Of a stretch of 57,196 bases of DNA, positions 27,396 through 35,906 are shown one piece after another. Under the pieces are notes generated by a model that did not search any database, was not told the origin of the DNA, and worked only from the letters and a program-made list of their open reading frames with translations. Source of the DNA: Paractinoplanes rishiriensis (GTDB lineage Bacteria; Actinomycetota; Actinomycetes; Mycobacteriales; Micromonosporaceae); contig NZ_BOMV01000062.1 of assembly GCF_016862375.1 (NCBI RefSeq), forward strand, positions 1-57,196, read 5' to 3'. Made by a program: the position numbers and the translations under genes. Positions within the stretch are counted from its first letter, which is position 1, and the number at the start of each line of letters is the position of its first letter.

Positions 27396-28439
27396 ATGGG
27401 GTCCATGAGCGTGGAGGCGACCACCGAGCGGGTGTTGCGGCTGCTGGCGCTGCTGCAGCGGCGGCCGTCCTGGACCGCCGCCGACCTGGCCGCCGAACTG
27501 GGCGTGACCGACCGCTCGGTGCGCCGGGACGTGGAGCGGCTGCGCACGCTCGGCTATCCGGTGCACGCGACCGCGGGCGTCGGCGGCGGTTACCAGCTGG
27601 GCAGCGGCACCCGGCTGCCGCCGCTGCTGCTGGACGACGACGAGGCGATCGCGACCGCGGTCTCGCTGCGGCTGGCGTCCGGCGGCACGGTCGCCGGCGC
27701 GGGCGAGGCGGCACTGCGGGCGCTCGCGAAACTCGATCAGGTGATGCCGGCCCGGCTGCGCGCCGAGGTGCGCGCGGTGCACGGCGCCACCGAAACGCTG
27801 ACCGTCCCGGCCGCCCAGATCGATCCGGAGCTGCTGGTCACGCTGGCCCGGGCCTGCCGGGACGCGGTGCGGGTGCGGTTCTCGTACGCGGGGCGCGGCG
27901 GCGCCGACCGGGAGCGCACGGTCGAGCCGGTCCGGATGGTCACCACCGGCCGGCGCTGGTACCTGATGGCCTGGGACGTCGACCGGGCCGACTGGCGCAC
28001 GTTCCGGCTCGACCGGATGCGCGAGGTCACGGCCACCACGTGGCGGTTCCGGCCGCGCGAGCACCCGGACCCGGTGGCCTACGTGCAGCGGGCGGTGGCC
28101 GAGTCGCCGTACCGGTACGTCGCCCGGGTGCGGCTGCATGCACCGGCAGACCGGGTACGCGAGTTCGTGCCGCCGCAGGTGGGGCGGGTCGAGGAGGACG
28201 GCGACGAGTGGTGTGTGCTGATCTCCGGCGGCGACCAGCTGGACTGGCTGGCCGTGCACGTGGCCCGGCTCGGGTTCGAGGCCGAGGTGCTGGAGCCGCC
28301 GGAGCTGCGCGAGGCCGCGGCCCGGATGGCGCAGCGGCTGGCGGCGATGGCCGGCCCGGCCAGCCCCGGCCCGGCCAGCCCCGGCCCGGCCAGCCCTGAA
28401 TCAGGGCAGCGTGGTCAGGAACTCGATGAGCGGGCGTAG
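27396..28439 (+). CDS. WYL-domain transcriptional regulator (HTH_11 type)
   Basis: Predicted 347-aa regulator. The N-terminal winged helix-turn-helix (about 4-60) contains TAADLAAELGVTDRSVRRDV and GYPVHATAGVGGGYQLGSG. A linker and a WYL domain (about 140-215, with VRFSYAGRGGADRERTVEP and WYLMAWDVDRADWRTFRLDR) follow, then a WCX domain (to about 310). WYL proteins sense ligands, in some cases nucleic acids or nucleotides, and often control DNA damage or defence genes. The C-terminal tail is a triplicated GPASP. It diverges from the DinB-VOC-epimerase operon. The start may be the ATG at 27396 or at 27405. Confidence 0.92.
   Translation: MGSMSVEATTERVLRLLALLQRRPSWTAADLAAELGVTDRSVRRDVERLRTLGYPVHATAGVGGGYQLGSGTRLPPLLLDDDEAIATAVSLRLASGGTVAGAGEAALRALAKLDQVMPARLRAEVRAVHGATETLTVPAAQIDPELLVTLARACRDAVRVRFSYAGRGGADRERTVEPVRMVTTGRRWYLMAWDVDRADWRTFRLDRMREVTATTWRFRPREHPDPVAYVQRAVAESPYRYVARVRLHAPADRVREFVPPQVGRVEEDGDEWCVLISGGDQLDWLAVHVARLGFEAEVLEPPELREAAARMAQRLAAMAGPASPGPASPGPASPESGQRGQELDERA
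28353..28397. repeat. three tandem copies of a 15-bp unit at the 3' end of the WYL gene
   Basis: The unit GGCCCGGCCAGCCCC occurs three times in a row, with the last base changed in copy three. It encodes GPASP repeats at the C terminus of the WYL regulator, just before the overlap with the convergent emfourin-like gene. Confidence 0.85.
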
Positions 28440-28703
28440 CTCGGCCGGGACCGCGGGATCGGCGACCGAACCGTGCCAGCGCCGGCCGCCGCGTTCGATG
28501 GTCAGCTCGTAGCTCATCAGGTCGGCGCCGGCCGGCAGCGGCGGCCGGGCGGTGCCGAGCCGGCCCAGGTCGATCGCCTCGATCAGCTGGACCAGGCGGG
28601 CCGCGTCGGCCGGAGGCAGCTGGGTGGAGTCTGCCCGCACGTGGACGGCGCGGCCGGCGAACCCGCCGGACCGGTGCAGCTCGGCTCGTACGCGATCGGT
28701 CAC
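28401..28703 (-). CDS. emfourin-like protease inhibitor family protein
   Basis: Predicted 100-aa protein that resembles the protealysin-inhibitor emfourin family: AELHRSGGFAGRAVHVRADS, LPPADAARLVQLIEAIDL, then LMSYELTIERGGRRWHGSV and a closing LRPLIEFLTTLP. Known emfourins inhibit M4 metalloproteases and are usually encoded next to them; no M4 gene is in this window. No signal peptide is seen. The GTG at 28703 lies six bases after a TAGGTT -10 box, so the mRNA is probably leaderless. The last 39 bases overlap the WYL gene on the opposite strand. Assignment is from sequence pattern only. Confidence 0.75.
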   Translation of the reverse strand: MTDRVRAELHRSGGFAGRAVHVRADSTQLPPADAARLVQLIEAIDLGRLGTARPPLPAGADLMSYELTIERGGRRWHGSVADPAVPAELRPLIEFLTTLP

Positions 28704-28752
28704 CCCCTCAACCTACCCAGTCGGCGCTCGCGGCGCCTGCGATGATCACGAG

Positions 28753-29343
28753 GTGACTCTCGAATCGCAGCGCGCGCACATGCTCACCGGCCGGATGTAC
28801 AACGACCTCACGCCGGAACTCGTCCAGGCCCGCCAGGACACCGTGCTGCTGACCACCGGGTACAACGACAGCTTCGGCCGGCCGCAGGCGGAGCGCGAGG
28901 CGATCCTGCGGCGGCTGCTGCGGGCGGTGGGCGAGGGCTGCCACTTCGAGCCGACGTTCCGCTGCGAGTTCGGCTTCAACATCAGCGTCGGCGACCACTT
29001 CTACGCGAACTTCGACTGCGTGCTGCTCGACGGCGGCGGCATCACGATCGGTGACCACGTCCTGTTCGGGCCGCGGGTCGGTGTCTACACCAGCAATCAC
29101 GCGATCGACGCGGCCGAGCGGGTGGCGGGCGGCTGTTACGCCAAGCCGGTCACGATCGGCGACCACGTCTGGGTCGGCGGCGACGTGGTCATCAACCAGG
29201 GCGTGACGATCGGTGCCGGCTCGATCGTGGGGTCGGGCAGCGTGGTCACCCGTTCGGTACCGGCCGGGGTGATCGCGGCCGGCAACCCGGCCCGGGTGCT
29301 GCGGCCGATCACCGAGGCGGACCGGACCGGATACCAGCCCTAG
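28753..29343 (+). CDS. maltose/galactoside O-acetyltransferase-like protein
   Basis: Predicted 196-aa hexapeptide-repeat acetyltransferase of the Maa/LacA type. The N-terminal maltose-acetyltransferase motif is MLTGRMYNDLTPELVQARQ. The beta-helix has FRCEFGFNISVGDHFYANFD, a loop with the catalytic His in YTSNHAIDAAER, and KPVTIGDHVWVGGDVVINQG. It uses acetyl-CoA to acetylate sugars; the biological acceptor in this family is often unclear. The GTG at 28753 matches the usual family N terminus. The TAG stop shares the palindrome CTAG (29340-29343) with the stop of the convergent gene. Confidence 0.9.
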   Translation: MTLESQRAHMLTGRMYNDLTPELVQARQDTVLLTTGYNDSFGRPQAEREAILRRLLRAVGEGCHFEPTFRCEFGFNISVGDHFYANFDCVLLDGGGITIGDHVLFGPRVGVYTSNHAIDAAERVAGGCYAKPVTIGDHVWVGGDVVINQGVTIGAGSIVGSGSVVTRSVPAGVIAAGNPARVLRPITEADRTGYQP

Positions 29344-30323
29344 ACAATCGCGGGTTTCGGCAGCTCGGCGAGCCAGTCCGGGACGGCGGTGCGGAAGTCG
29401 TCGCCGACCGGGAGGGCCGGGTCACGCAGCGCACGCTGCCAGGCCAGCGCCTTGGAGACGCGGCCGACGCGGCAGGCCAGCGTCGCCGAGCGCCGTAACT
29501 CACGCTGGGTGCCGAGGTCCGACCAGGATTCCAGGTACGCGTCGCGGAGTCGCACCAGTTCGGGGGCGTCGCGGTCGACGCCCAGGAACCAGGCCGCCGA
29601 CGAGAGCGACGCGAGCAGGACCCCGAACGGATGCGCCACGCTGGCGTCGCCCCAGTCGAAGAAGCGGAAACCGTCGTCCGGCTCGGGGAAGACGTTGGCG
29701 TCGCTCAGGTCGTCGTGCTGCAGCGACGCGGGCAGGCCGTCGGCGGCGAGTTCGGCGCACCACCGCTCGAACTCGGTGGACTCCAGCGCCGCGATCCGGT
29801 CCGGGCCGAGGGCCTCGCGGACGTCCGGGTCGGCGAGCAGGTCACGCAGGTGGGCGGGCAACAGGGGCACACGTACGTCGGGGACGCCCAGCGCGACCAG
29901 GTCGTCCGCGCGTACGGTCAATGATCTTTGCAGTTGGGCGTAGGCCCGCAGCATGTCCGCCCAGGTCTCCACCAGCCGGTCCGGGTCGATCACCTCGCGC
30001 AGCGTGGGCCCGGCGTCGGCGGTGATCAGCCAGCCGCGCGCGGTGTCGACGGCGAGCGGGGCCAGCACGGCACCGGGCAGCCAGCCGGCCAGGGCGGTGG
30101 CGAGACCGGCCTCGTACGCGCACTCCGCGGTGTTGGCCTTGAACCAGCGGGGACCCGCCGCGGTCGGCGCGCGATGCGTCACCGACCAGGGCCGCACCCG
30201 GACCTCCTCGATCGGGCCGGTCGCCGGGGTGCCCAGAGCCGCCAGGGTCGCGGCGAACCACTCATTGGCGGTCGCCCGCCACTGCGGGTCGTGCCAGTCG
30301 TTGCTGCGCGGGGCGGTAGTCAT
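29340..30323 (-). CDS. aminoglycoside phosphotransferase (APH)-like family protein
   Basis: Predicted 327-aa protein with an APH/choline-kinase fold. The N lobe has PRWFKANTAECAYEAGLATA, where Lys is the likely ATP-binding residue. The C lobe has the Brenner-type catalytic loop as LQHDDLSDANVFP and the metal-binding Asp as FRFFDWGDASVAHPFG. Family members phosphorylate small molecules, and most such actinobacterial genes have no known substrate, so resistance should not be inferred. The ATG at 30323 is favoured; a TATCGT box ends eight bases before it. No close operon partner on the same strand. Confidence 0.85.
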   Translation of the reverse strand: MTTAPRSNDWHDPQWRATANEWFAATLAALGTPATGPIEEVRVRPWSVTHRAPTAAGPRWFKANTAECAYEAGLATALAGWLPGAVLAPLAVDTARGWLITADAGPTLREVIDPDRLVETWADMLRAYAQLQRSLTVRADDLVALGVPDVRVPLLPAHLRDLLADPDVREALGPDRIAALESTEFERWCAELAADGLPASLQHDDLSDANVFPEPDDGFRFFDWGDASVAHPFGVLLASLSSAAWFLGVDRDAPELVRLRDAYLESWSDLGTQRELRRSATLACRVGRVSKALAWQRALRDPALPVGDDFRTAVPDWLAELPKPAIV

Positions 30324-30336
30324 CGACCGCAACGAT

Positions 30337-30369
30337 AGCGGTGGGGACGGCCTCGCCGCCCCCACCGCT
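30337..30369 (-). terminator. hairpin terminator after the S8 peptidase gene
   Basis: A 15-bp stem with one mismatch (30337-30351 against 30355-30369) and a CTC loop lies 18 bases after the end of the subtilase gene in its transcription direction. It also sits 14 bases upstream of the APH-like start, so it separates the two transcripts. Confidence 0.65.
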
Positions 30370-30387
30370 GTCATCAGTGCTGTGCCG

Positions 30388-31587
30388 TCATCGCGGCGTC
30401 TGGAGCAGACGGTTCGGGGAACTGGTGCCCGGGCTGGTCACCTTGTTGGCGACCGCGTTGGTGGTCAGCCAGGAGGCCACCTGCGCCGGGGTGAACGACG
30501 GGTTGGCCTGCAGGACCAGGGCGGCGGCGCCGGCCACGTGCGGCGAGGCCATCGACGTGCCGCTGATCGTGCTGGTCGCGGTCGTCGTGGTGTACCACGC
30601 CGAGGTGATCGACGTGCCCGGCGCGAAGATGTCCAGGCAGCTGCCGTAGTTCGAGAACGACGACCGCGCGTCGGTCCGGGTGGTCGCGCCCACGGTGATC
30701 GCGGTCGGGACCCGGGCCGGCGAGGAGTTGCAGGCGTTGGTGTTGCTGTTGCCGGCGGCCACCGCGTAGCTGATGCCGGCGGCGATCGAGTTGCGCACCG
30801 CGGTGTCCAGCGTGGTGCTGGCGCCGCCGCCGAGGCTCATGTTGGCCACGGCCGGCTTCTGGGCGTTCTGGGTCACCCAGTTCACGCCGGAGATGACGCC
30901 CGCGGTGGTGCCGCCGCCGGTGCAGCCGAGCACCCGTACGCCCACGAGCCGCACGGCTTTGGCCACACCGTAGGTGTTCCCGCCGACCGTGCCCGCCACG
31001 TGCGTGCCGTGCCCGTTGCAGTCGGTGGCGTTGCTGTCGTTGTTGACGAAGTCGTACCCGTGCGCTGCCCGCCCGCCGAAGTCACTGTGGGTGGTCAGGA
31101 TTCCGGTGTCGATGATGTACGCGGTGACGCCCGACCCGGTGAAGTTGTACGTGTACGTCGTGCTGAGCGGCAGGTTGGCCTGGTCGATCCGGTCGATGCC
31201 CCAGGTCGCGTTGTTCTGGGTGGCCTGGATCTGAACAGTCTGATTCTGCTCGACGTAGGCGACCGCCGGGTCGGCGGCGAGGCGCTTGGCCGCGGCCTCG
31301 GACATCTTGGCCTCGAAGCCCGGGATGGCTGCCGAGTAGACGTCCCGGACCGCACCGCCGTACTTGCCGGCCAGCTTGCCGGCCCGCGTGTTCACGGTCG
31401 ACACGGTGCCGTCCTTGAGCACCACGATGTAGCTGCCCGCGACCGCCTTGGCCGACCCCGCCATGCGGATCTCACCGGTGACCGGTGCCGCGGTGGCATA
31501 CCCGCCCGCGGCGACGATGATCCCGAGCGCGAGCGTGGCGGTGCCGGCGCCCACCAGCATCCGCCTTGAGATGCGCTGAAGTTCCAT
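30388..31587 (-). CDS. secreted S8 family serine peptidase (subtilase) with inhibitor propeptide
   Basis: Predicted 399-aa exported protease of the proteinase K/aqualysin group. A signal peptide (residues 1 to about 33, MLVGAGTATLALGIIVAAGG) precedes an I9-type propeptide (about 45-118, GSYIVVLKDG to VAYVEQNQTV). The catalytic domain has the triad in YIIDTGI (Asp), NGHGTHVAGTVGG (His) and GTSMASPHVAGAAAL (Ser), with the oxyanion Asn in AVAAGNSNTNAC. No C-terminal P-domain or sorting signal follows. AGAGGG lies eight bases before the ATG. A small palindrome, GTGAC-GGTT-GTCAC, at 31617-31630 may mark a regulatory site in the promoter region. Confidence 0.95.
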   Translation of the reverse strand: MELQRISRRMLVGAGTATLALGIIVAAGGYATAAPVTGEIRMAGSAKAVAGSYIVVLKDGTVSTVNTRAGKLAGKYGGAVRDVYSAAIPGFEAKMSEAAAKRLAADPAVAYVEQNQTVQIQATQNNATWGIDRIDQANLPLSTTYTYNFTGSGVTAYIIDTGILTTHSDFGGRAAHGYDFVNNDSNATDCNGHGTHVAGTVGGNTYGVAKAVRLVGVRVLGCTGGGTTAGVISGVNWVTQNAQKPAVANMSLGGGASTTLDTAVRNSIAAGISYAVAAGNSNTNACNSSPARVPTAITVGATTRTDARSSFSNYGSCLDIFAPGTSITSAWYTTTTATSTISGTSMASPHVAGAAALVLQANPSFTPAQVASWLTTNAVANKVTSPGTSSPNRLLQTPR

Positions 31588-31616
31588 GTAACCGTCCCTC
31601 TCGACGCCGCAAGACA

Positions 31617-31630
31617 GTGACGGTTGTCAC
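31617..31630. promoter_or_regulatory. short inverted repeat upstream of the S8 peptidase gene
   Basis: GTGAC and GTCAC flank a four-base spacer, 30 bases upstream of the peptidase ATG. It lies between the start codon and the AT-richer promoter stretch 31630-31690 and could bind a dimeric regulator. No regulator is assigned. Confidence 0.35.
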
Positions 31631-31979
31631 TTTCTCAATACCGGACGGTAGCAGTATTCACATTGATCGAAACAGATACGAGTTTTTCCATCCCGCCGTG
31701 CTATGCCACTCGGGGTGGGCGGGGGTTGGGCTTCCTGGAGTGCTTCCGATTTCGGGGTGGTTCGGTTCTCCGGTCTTCGGGCGCATCGGGGTCCGCGGGG
31801 GGTTGGTCCTGTTTCCCGGGTTTGTCCGGCTCGGCGGGCGGTCTGGTCGCTGAGCCGGTGGCTTTCGGGGGTGACGCCGCCGCTCGCGCGGCGTTGTTCG
31901 CTGACCTGCCCCGGCCTCGCTCGTAGTCCTGCCCCGGCCTCGCTTGCCGGCCCGCCTCGTCCGTGCCGCCCCGGCGGTC

Positions 31980-32190
31980 GCGATCTCGTGGAATTCGGGT
32001 CGTTTTGATGCCGCAATTCCACATCGTCGGGAATCGATTCATGGCAGGGTGATCTTGTGGAGTTGTCGTTCTGCGGGACAGTTCCGCGGGCGCGCTAATT
32101 CGACAGGGTTGCGATGTGGGGCCGGAGTCGGGCAGCAATCTTGTGGGACTGTCGTTCTGGCGCGGCGCGAATTCAACAAGATCGAGGGGC
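31980..32190. repeat. degenerate inverted-repeat family (REP-like)
   Basis: GTGGAATT (31987-31994) pairs with AATTCCAC (32014-32021) around a GC-containing loop. The sequence TTGTGGAGTTGTCGTTCTG near 32055 has a close relative, TTGTGGGACTGTCGTTCTG, near 32140. An inverted version, GAATTCAACAAGATC, ends the cluster near 32183. The units could fold as hairpins. No transposase is nearby. Confidence 0.5.
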
Positions 32191-32733
32191 TGGTGGGGGC
32201 GCGACCTGTGCTCCTGTCGATCTCGCCGGGGGGCCTGGAAATCGGGCCGATCGTGGCTGGCGCGGGTTGATCGGCGATCTCGTCCGGCTCGGTTCCAGCT
32301 GGGGTTCGGCCGATCGGGGTGGGTACGTGCTCACCTGCGATCTCGTCCGGGTTGGTGTCGGCTGGGGATTCGTGATCTCGCCTGGCTGGGGAGCCGGCTG
32401 GGGATTTGGCTGATCGGTCGGCGATTTCTGAGGCGGATTCGGCAAATCGGGCTGGGAGCGGAGCGAGTCCGGAGCCGTGCCATTGACTCGGTGAAGTCAT
32501 GGTGCGACACGTTGCGCGTTGACGGGAAACGGCGGACGCCGTTGCGCCGGAACGGGCAGGAGGCGGGGCTACCCGTTCGACCCGTCCGCGGATCTGATGA
32601 TCGTGGCGCCGCGCGAGGCGGAGGGCTCGATCGTCACGGCCGCCAGGATCCACGTGGTGGGTGAACCCGGCGTTCGCGGCGTCCCCCGGCGGGATGACGG
32701 TCATCGATACTTCCGGCAGCCGTTGGGAGACTG

Positions 32734-32762
32734 TGGACACCGGATCGCCGCGCATCTAACGT
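32734..32762 (+). promoter_or_regulatory. promoter of the GH35 gene
   Basis: TGGACA (32734-32739) and TAACGT (32757-32762) are spaced by 17 bases. The -10 hexamer ends 17 bases before the first base of the palindromic operator, the same distance as in the ABC-transporter promoter near 44 kb. Confidence 0.7.
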
Positions 32763-32778
32763 GGACATGCCGCCGATA

Positions 32779-32792
32779 TCGAAGCGCTTCGA
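32779..32792. promoter_or_regulatory. LacI-type operator TCGAAGCGCTTCGA (copy 1)
   Basis: A perfect 14-bp palindrome of the form bound by LacI-family repressors, just downstream of the predicted transcription start of the GH35 gene. An identical palindrome lies at 44035-44048, in front of the ABC-GH31 operon. Confidence 0.85.
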
Positions 32793-32946
32793 CGAATGCC
32801 CGATCCGAATTGTGGCCGGCACGACGTCCACCTCGTGTCCGGCGACGGGCCGAGCCCGTTCACATTCTCTATTCGGTGAGAGGGGAACCCGCCCGCCGGC
32901 CTGGTCAGCCGGCGGGCGGGACACCGACGACCGCGAAAGGCCTCGC

Positions 32947-35805
32947 ATGAAGTTCAGCCGCGTCCTGCTTGCCCTCGTCCTGGTCATGGCCGGGTCCGGC
33001 CTGGCCGCCTCGCCCGCGGCGGCCGCCACCGAACACAAGGTCCCTAAACACAAGGTCACCTACGACAAGTACTCGCTGATGCTCGACGGCCGCCGGATCC
33101 TGGTGCAGGCCGCCGAGTTCCACTATTTCCGGCTGCCGAGTCCCGATCTGTGGCGGGACATCCTGGAAAAGGAGAAAGCGGCCGGGTTCAACGCGATCTC
33201 GCTCTACTTCGACTGGGCGTTCCACTCGCCGAAGCCCGGCGTGTACGACTTCACCGGCGTGCGCGACGTGGACCGGCTGCTGCGGATGGCCGACGAGGTG
33301 GGCCTGTGGACCATCGTGCGCCCCGGCCCGTACATCAATGCCGAAACCAGCGGCGGCGGCTTCCCGGCCTGGCTCAAGACGGTGCCCGGCCGCGCGCGCA
33401 GCAGCGCGCCGGGTTACACGGCCGCCTACCGTGAGTGGCTGGCGCAGATCAACCCGATCATCGCCGAGCATCAGGTCACCCGGGGCGGCTCGGTCCTGCT
33501 CTACAACGTCGAGAACGAGTACGCGGTGAACACCGACGCCGCGTACATGCAAGATCTTCAGGATTTGGCCCGGGCGGCCGGCATCGACGTGCCGATCACC
33601 ACGAATCTGTGCTGCGACGCCGCCGACTGGAGCTCGACCTGGGCGTCGGGGCTGGGCGCCGTGCAGATCCCGGGGGTCGACGACTACCCGCAGTCTTTCG
33701 ACTGCACCAACGCCGGGAAGGTGTGGGGTCCGTGGGGCACCGGCATCACTGAGCGGGTACGCGAGGATTCGCCGGTCTATGCGGCCGAGTACCAGGGCGG
33801 CGCCATCGACCTCAACAACGCCGGTTACGACAAGTGCCGCGAGCTCACCGGCGTCGACTACACCCGGTACTTCCCGAAGAGCAACCTCATCCTCAGCGGC
33901 GCGACCGCGCTCAGCTACTACATGGGTTACGGCGGCACGAACTGGGGCTGGCTCGCGCAGCCCAACGACGTCTACACCTCGTACGACTACGGCGCCGCCA
34001 TCACCGAGGCGCGCCAGCTCACCGACAAGTACCAGGAGTACAAGCGGCAGGGCTACTTCCTGCGGGCGGCGGCCGGCTCGCTGACCAAGACCGACGTGAC
34101 GACCGCACCCACCGCCGAAGGACTGAACACGGCGGCCCGGATCAACCCCGACGATCAAACCCAATTCGTCCTGGTACGCAATGAGGGCGTGGACCAGGTG
34201 TCGTCGACCCTGAACTGGGGCGGTCACGCACTACCGGTGACGCTGCCGGGGCACGACGCCAAGGTGCTCGTCGGCGGCTATCGGATGGGCGGCCAGCACC
34301 TGGTCACCGGCACGTCCGAGATCATGACCCACGAGACCGTCGCGGGCCGCGACATCGCCCTGCTGTACGGCCGGGACGGCACGGCCGGCACCACGATCCT
34401 GCGCTACCCGGCGCGGCCGCGGGTGACCGTGCTCGACGGCAAGGTCCGCACGTCGTACGACCCGGCCACCGGTGACCTGCGGCTCGACTACACCCACCAG
34501 GGCCTGGCCCGGGTGCTGGTCAGCGGCGGGGGACCGCGGCCGCTGCTACTCCTGCTCGGCACCGACGCCACCGCCGCGCAGTTCTGGCGGGCCGACACCG
34601 CGGCCGGTCCGGTCCTGGTACGCGGCACCGACCTGCTGCGCTCGGCCACCGTGTCGCGCGGGGTCGCGGCGCTGCGGGCGGACACCGCGGCGGCCGGCCC
34701 GGTCGAGGTCTTCGCCGACGCCCGGGCGATCTCGGTGAACGGCTCGCCGGTTGCCACCGCCCGGCGGACCGCGAGCGGCTCGCTGCTGGGCAGCCTGCCG
34801 GGGCCGCGCGCCGTGCACCTGCCGGCGCTGTCCGGCTGGCGGCAGCACGCCGAGGCGCCCGAGGCGGCGCCCGGTTTCGACGACTCCCGCTGGACCGTCG
34901 CCGGCAAGGACACCAGCCTCAGCCTGTTCCAGCCGGTGACGCTGCCGGTGCTGTTCAGCGACGAGTACGGCTTCCATACCGGCAGCGTCTGGTACCGGGG
35001 CCGGTTCACCGCGTCCGGCGGCGAGACGGCCGTGTCGCTCAACGCCATCACCGGCAAGCGCGGCAACTACCTGGTCTGGCTGAACGGGCAGTACCTCGGC
35101 TCGGCGGCCGGCGGCGTGGAACTGGACTCGGAGGAGCCGCGCAACCCGAACCCGGGACCGGGCCGGTTCACCGTGCCGGCCGGCCTGCTCGAGGCCGGTA
35201 AGCCGGCGGTGCTGTCGGTGCTGGTGCAGAACATGGGCCACAACGACGACTGGACCGCCGACGACAACCGGTTCCGGCAGCCGCGCGGGCTGGTCGGTGG
35301 CCTGGTCGAGGGCGCCACGGCGCCGATCACCTGGCGGATCCAGGGCACCGGGCGGATCGATCCGGCCCGCGGCGGGATGAACAACGGAGGCCTGTACGGG
35401 GAGCGGGCCGGCTGGAGCCTGCCCGGTTTCGACGACCGCGCCTGGGCGCGGGCCGCCGCCACAGTCCCGGCCGGGGTGACCTGGCTGCGCACCGGGTTCC
35501 GGCTGGACCTGCCGAAGGGCCAGGACACGTCGGTGGCGCTGCGGTTCGACGGGCCGCCGCCGGCCGGGCACCGGGTGATCTTCTACCTGAACGGGTGGCA
35601 ACTGGGACAGTACGGCGCGGACATCGGCCCGCAGACCGACTTCGTGCTGCCGGCCGGGCTGCTGCGCGAGGACGGCCGGAACGCGCTCGCGATGGCCGTG
35701 ATCGCCACCGGGCCGGCAACGGTGTCCACCCCGCGCCTGGTGGTCGTGGGCAGCCAGCGCGGCGGAGTACCGGTCCGGACGGTCCCGGCACCCGAGCGCC
35801 TCTGA
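32947..35805 (+). CDS. secreted glycoside hydrolase family 35 beta-galactosidase
   Basis: Predicted 952-aa exported enzyme that removes terminal beta-galactose. ATG 32947 starts a clear signal peptide, FSRVLLALVLVMAGSGLAAS, cleaved near AAA-TEHK. The catalytic barrel (about 35-370) begins with DGRRILVQAAEFHYFRLPSP, has the acid/base Glu191 in NVENEYAV and the nucleophile Glu281 in AAEYQGGA, and WLAQPNDVYTSYDYGA. Several beta-sandwich domains follow, including two jelly rolls (WYRGRFTASGGETAV; WLRTGFRLDLPKG) and a final LNGWQLGQYGADIGPQTDFV. The leader carries the LacI-type operator. Together with the alpha-xylosidase operon it would trim galactosylated xylo-oligosaccharides, an inference from shared control. 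Confidence 0.95.
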   Translation: MKFSRVLLALVLVMAGSGLAASPAAAATEHKVPKHKVTYDKYSLMLDGRRILVQAAEFHYFRLPSPDLWRDILEKEKAAGFNAISLYFDWAFHSPKPGVYDFTGVRDVDRLLRMADEVGLWTIVRPGPYINAETSGGGFPAWLKTVPGRARSSAPGYTAAYREWLAQINPIIAEHQVTRGGSVLLYNVENEYAVNTDAAYMQDLQDLARAAGIDVPITTNLCCDAADWSSTWASGLGAVQIPGVDDYPQSFDCTNAGKVWGPWGTGITERVREDSPVYAAEYQGGAIDLNNAGYDKCRELTGVDYTRYFPKSNLILSGATALSYYMGYGGTNWGWLAQPNDVYTSYDYGAAITEARQLTDKYQEYKRQGYFLRAAAGSLTKTDVTTAPTAEGLNTAARINPDDQTQFVLVRNEGVDQVSSTLNWGGHALPVTLPGHDAKVLVGGYRMGGQHLVTGTSEIMTHETVAGRDIALLYGRDGTAGTTILRYPARPRVTVLDGKVRTSYDPATGDLRLDYTHQGLARVLVSGGGPRPLLLLLGTDATAAQFWRADTAAGPVLVRGTDLLRSATVSRGVAALRADTAAAGPVEVFADARAISVNGSPVATARRTASGSLLGSLPGPRAVHLPALSGWRQHAEAPEAAPGFDDSRWTVAGKDTSLSLFQPVTLPVLFSDEYGFHTGSVWYRGRFTASGGETAVSLNAITGKRGNYLVWLNGQYLGSAAGGVELDSEEPRNPNPGPGRFTVPAGLLEAGKPAVLSVLVQNMGHNDDWTADDNRFRQPRGLVGGLVEGATAPITWRIQGTGRIDPARGGMNNGGLYGERAGWSLPGFDDRAWARAAATVPAGVTWLRTGFRLDLPKGQDTSVALRFDGPPPAGHRVIFYLNGWQLGQYGADIGPQTDFVLPAGLLREDGRNALAMAVIATGPATVSTPRLVVVGSQRGGVPVRTVPAPERL

Positions 35806-35811
35806 GACGAT

Positions 35812-35853
35812 GGGTCCGGGTCCCGCGTCACGGGGCCCGGACCCGTTGTTTGT
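35812..35853 (+). terminator. rho-independent terminator after the GH35 gene
   Basis: A 13-bp stem with one G-T change (35812-35824 against 35832-35844), a seven-base loop and a GTTGTTTGT tail begin seven bases after the GH35 stop. The T-rich tail makes this one of the clearest intrinsic terminators in the window. Confidence 0.8.
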
Positions 35854-35866
35854 CCGGCGGCAAGTA

Positions 35867-35885
35867 GCGGGCAATACTTGCCCGC
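35867..35885. promoter_or_regulatory. inverted repeat upstream of the SpoIIE-type phosphatase gene
   Basis: GCGGGCAA and TTGCCCGC form a perfect 8-bp inverted repeat around TAC, ending 21 bases before the phosphatase ATG. It could be an operator or an extra hairpin after the GH35 terminator. Confidence 0.4.
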
Positions 35886-35906
35886 GGCGTCGGAGGGGGT
35901 GCGCGA

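Larger units (their letters stand above)
31588..32946. other. 1.36-kb non-coding region with degenerate repeats
   Basis: No frame in this stretch shows the strong third-position GC bias of real genes nearby, and none has a recognisable domain. The plus strand from 31,690 to 32,480 is G/T-rich. It holds related copies of a motif like GATCTTGTGGAATTGTCG at 31981, 32051 and 32136, with inverted partners near 32013 and 32165. CCTGCCCCGGCCTCGCT occurs twice (near 31908 and 31929) and GCGATCTCGTCCGG twice (near 32272 and 32337). The right end (32730-32946) holds the GH35 promoter, operator and leader. Confidence 0.6.

Noticed and set aside
29340..30323. Aminoglycoside resistance from the APH-like gene
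   Set aside because: The fold is shared by many small-molecule kinases and no resistance context is seen.
31703..32755. Several overlapping frames of 90-240 codons on both strands
   Set aside because: They lack third-position GC bias and ribosome sites, and are rich in Arg/Pro/Gly. No motif was recognised, so the stretch is treated as non-coding.
32519..32950. Small gene upstream of GH35 with the sequence DLMIVAPREAEGSIVTAARI
   Set aside because: The frame runs through the GH35 promoter and operator and has no ribosome site; a relic cannot be excluded.
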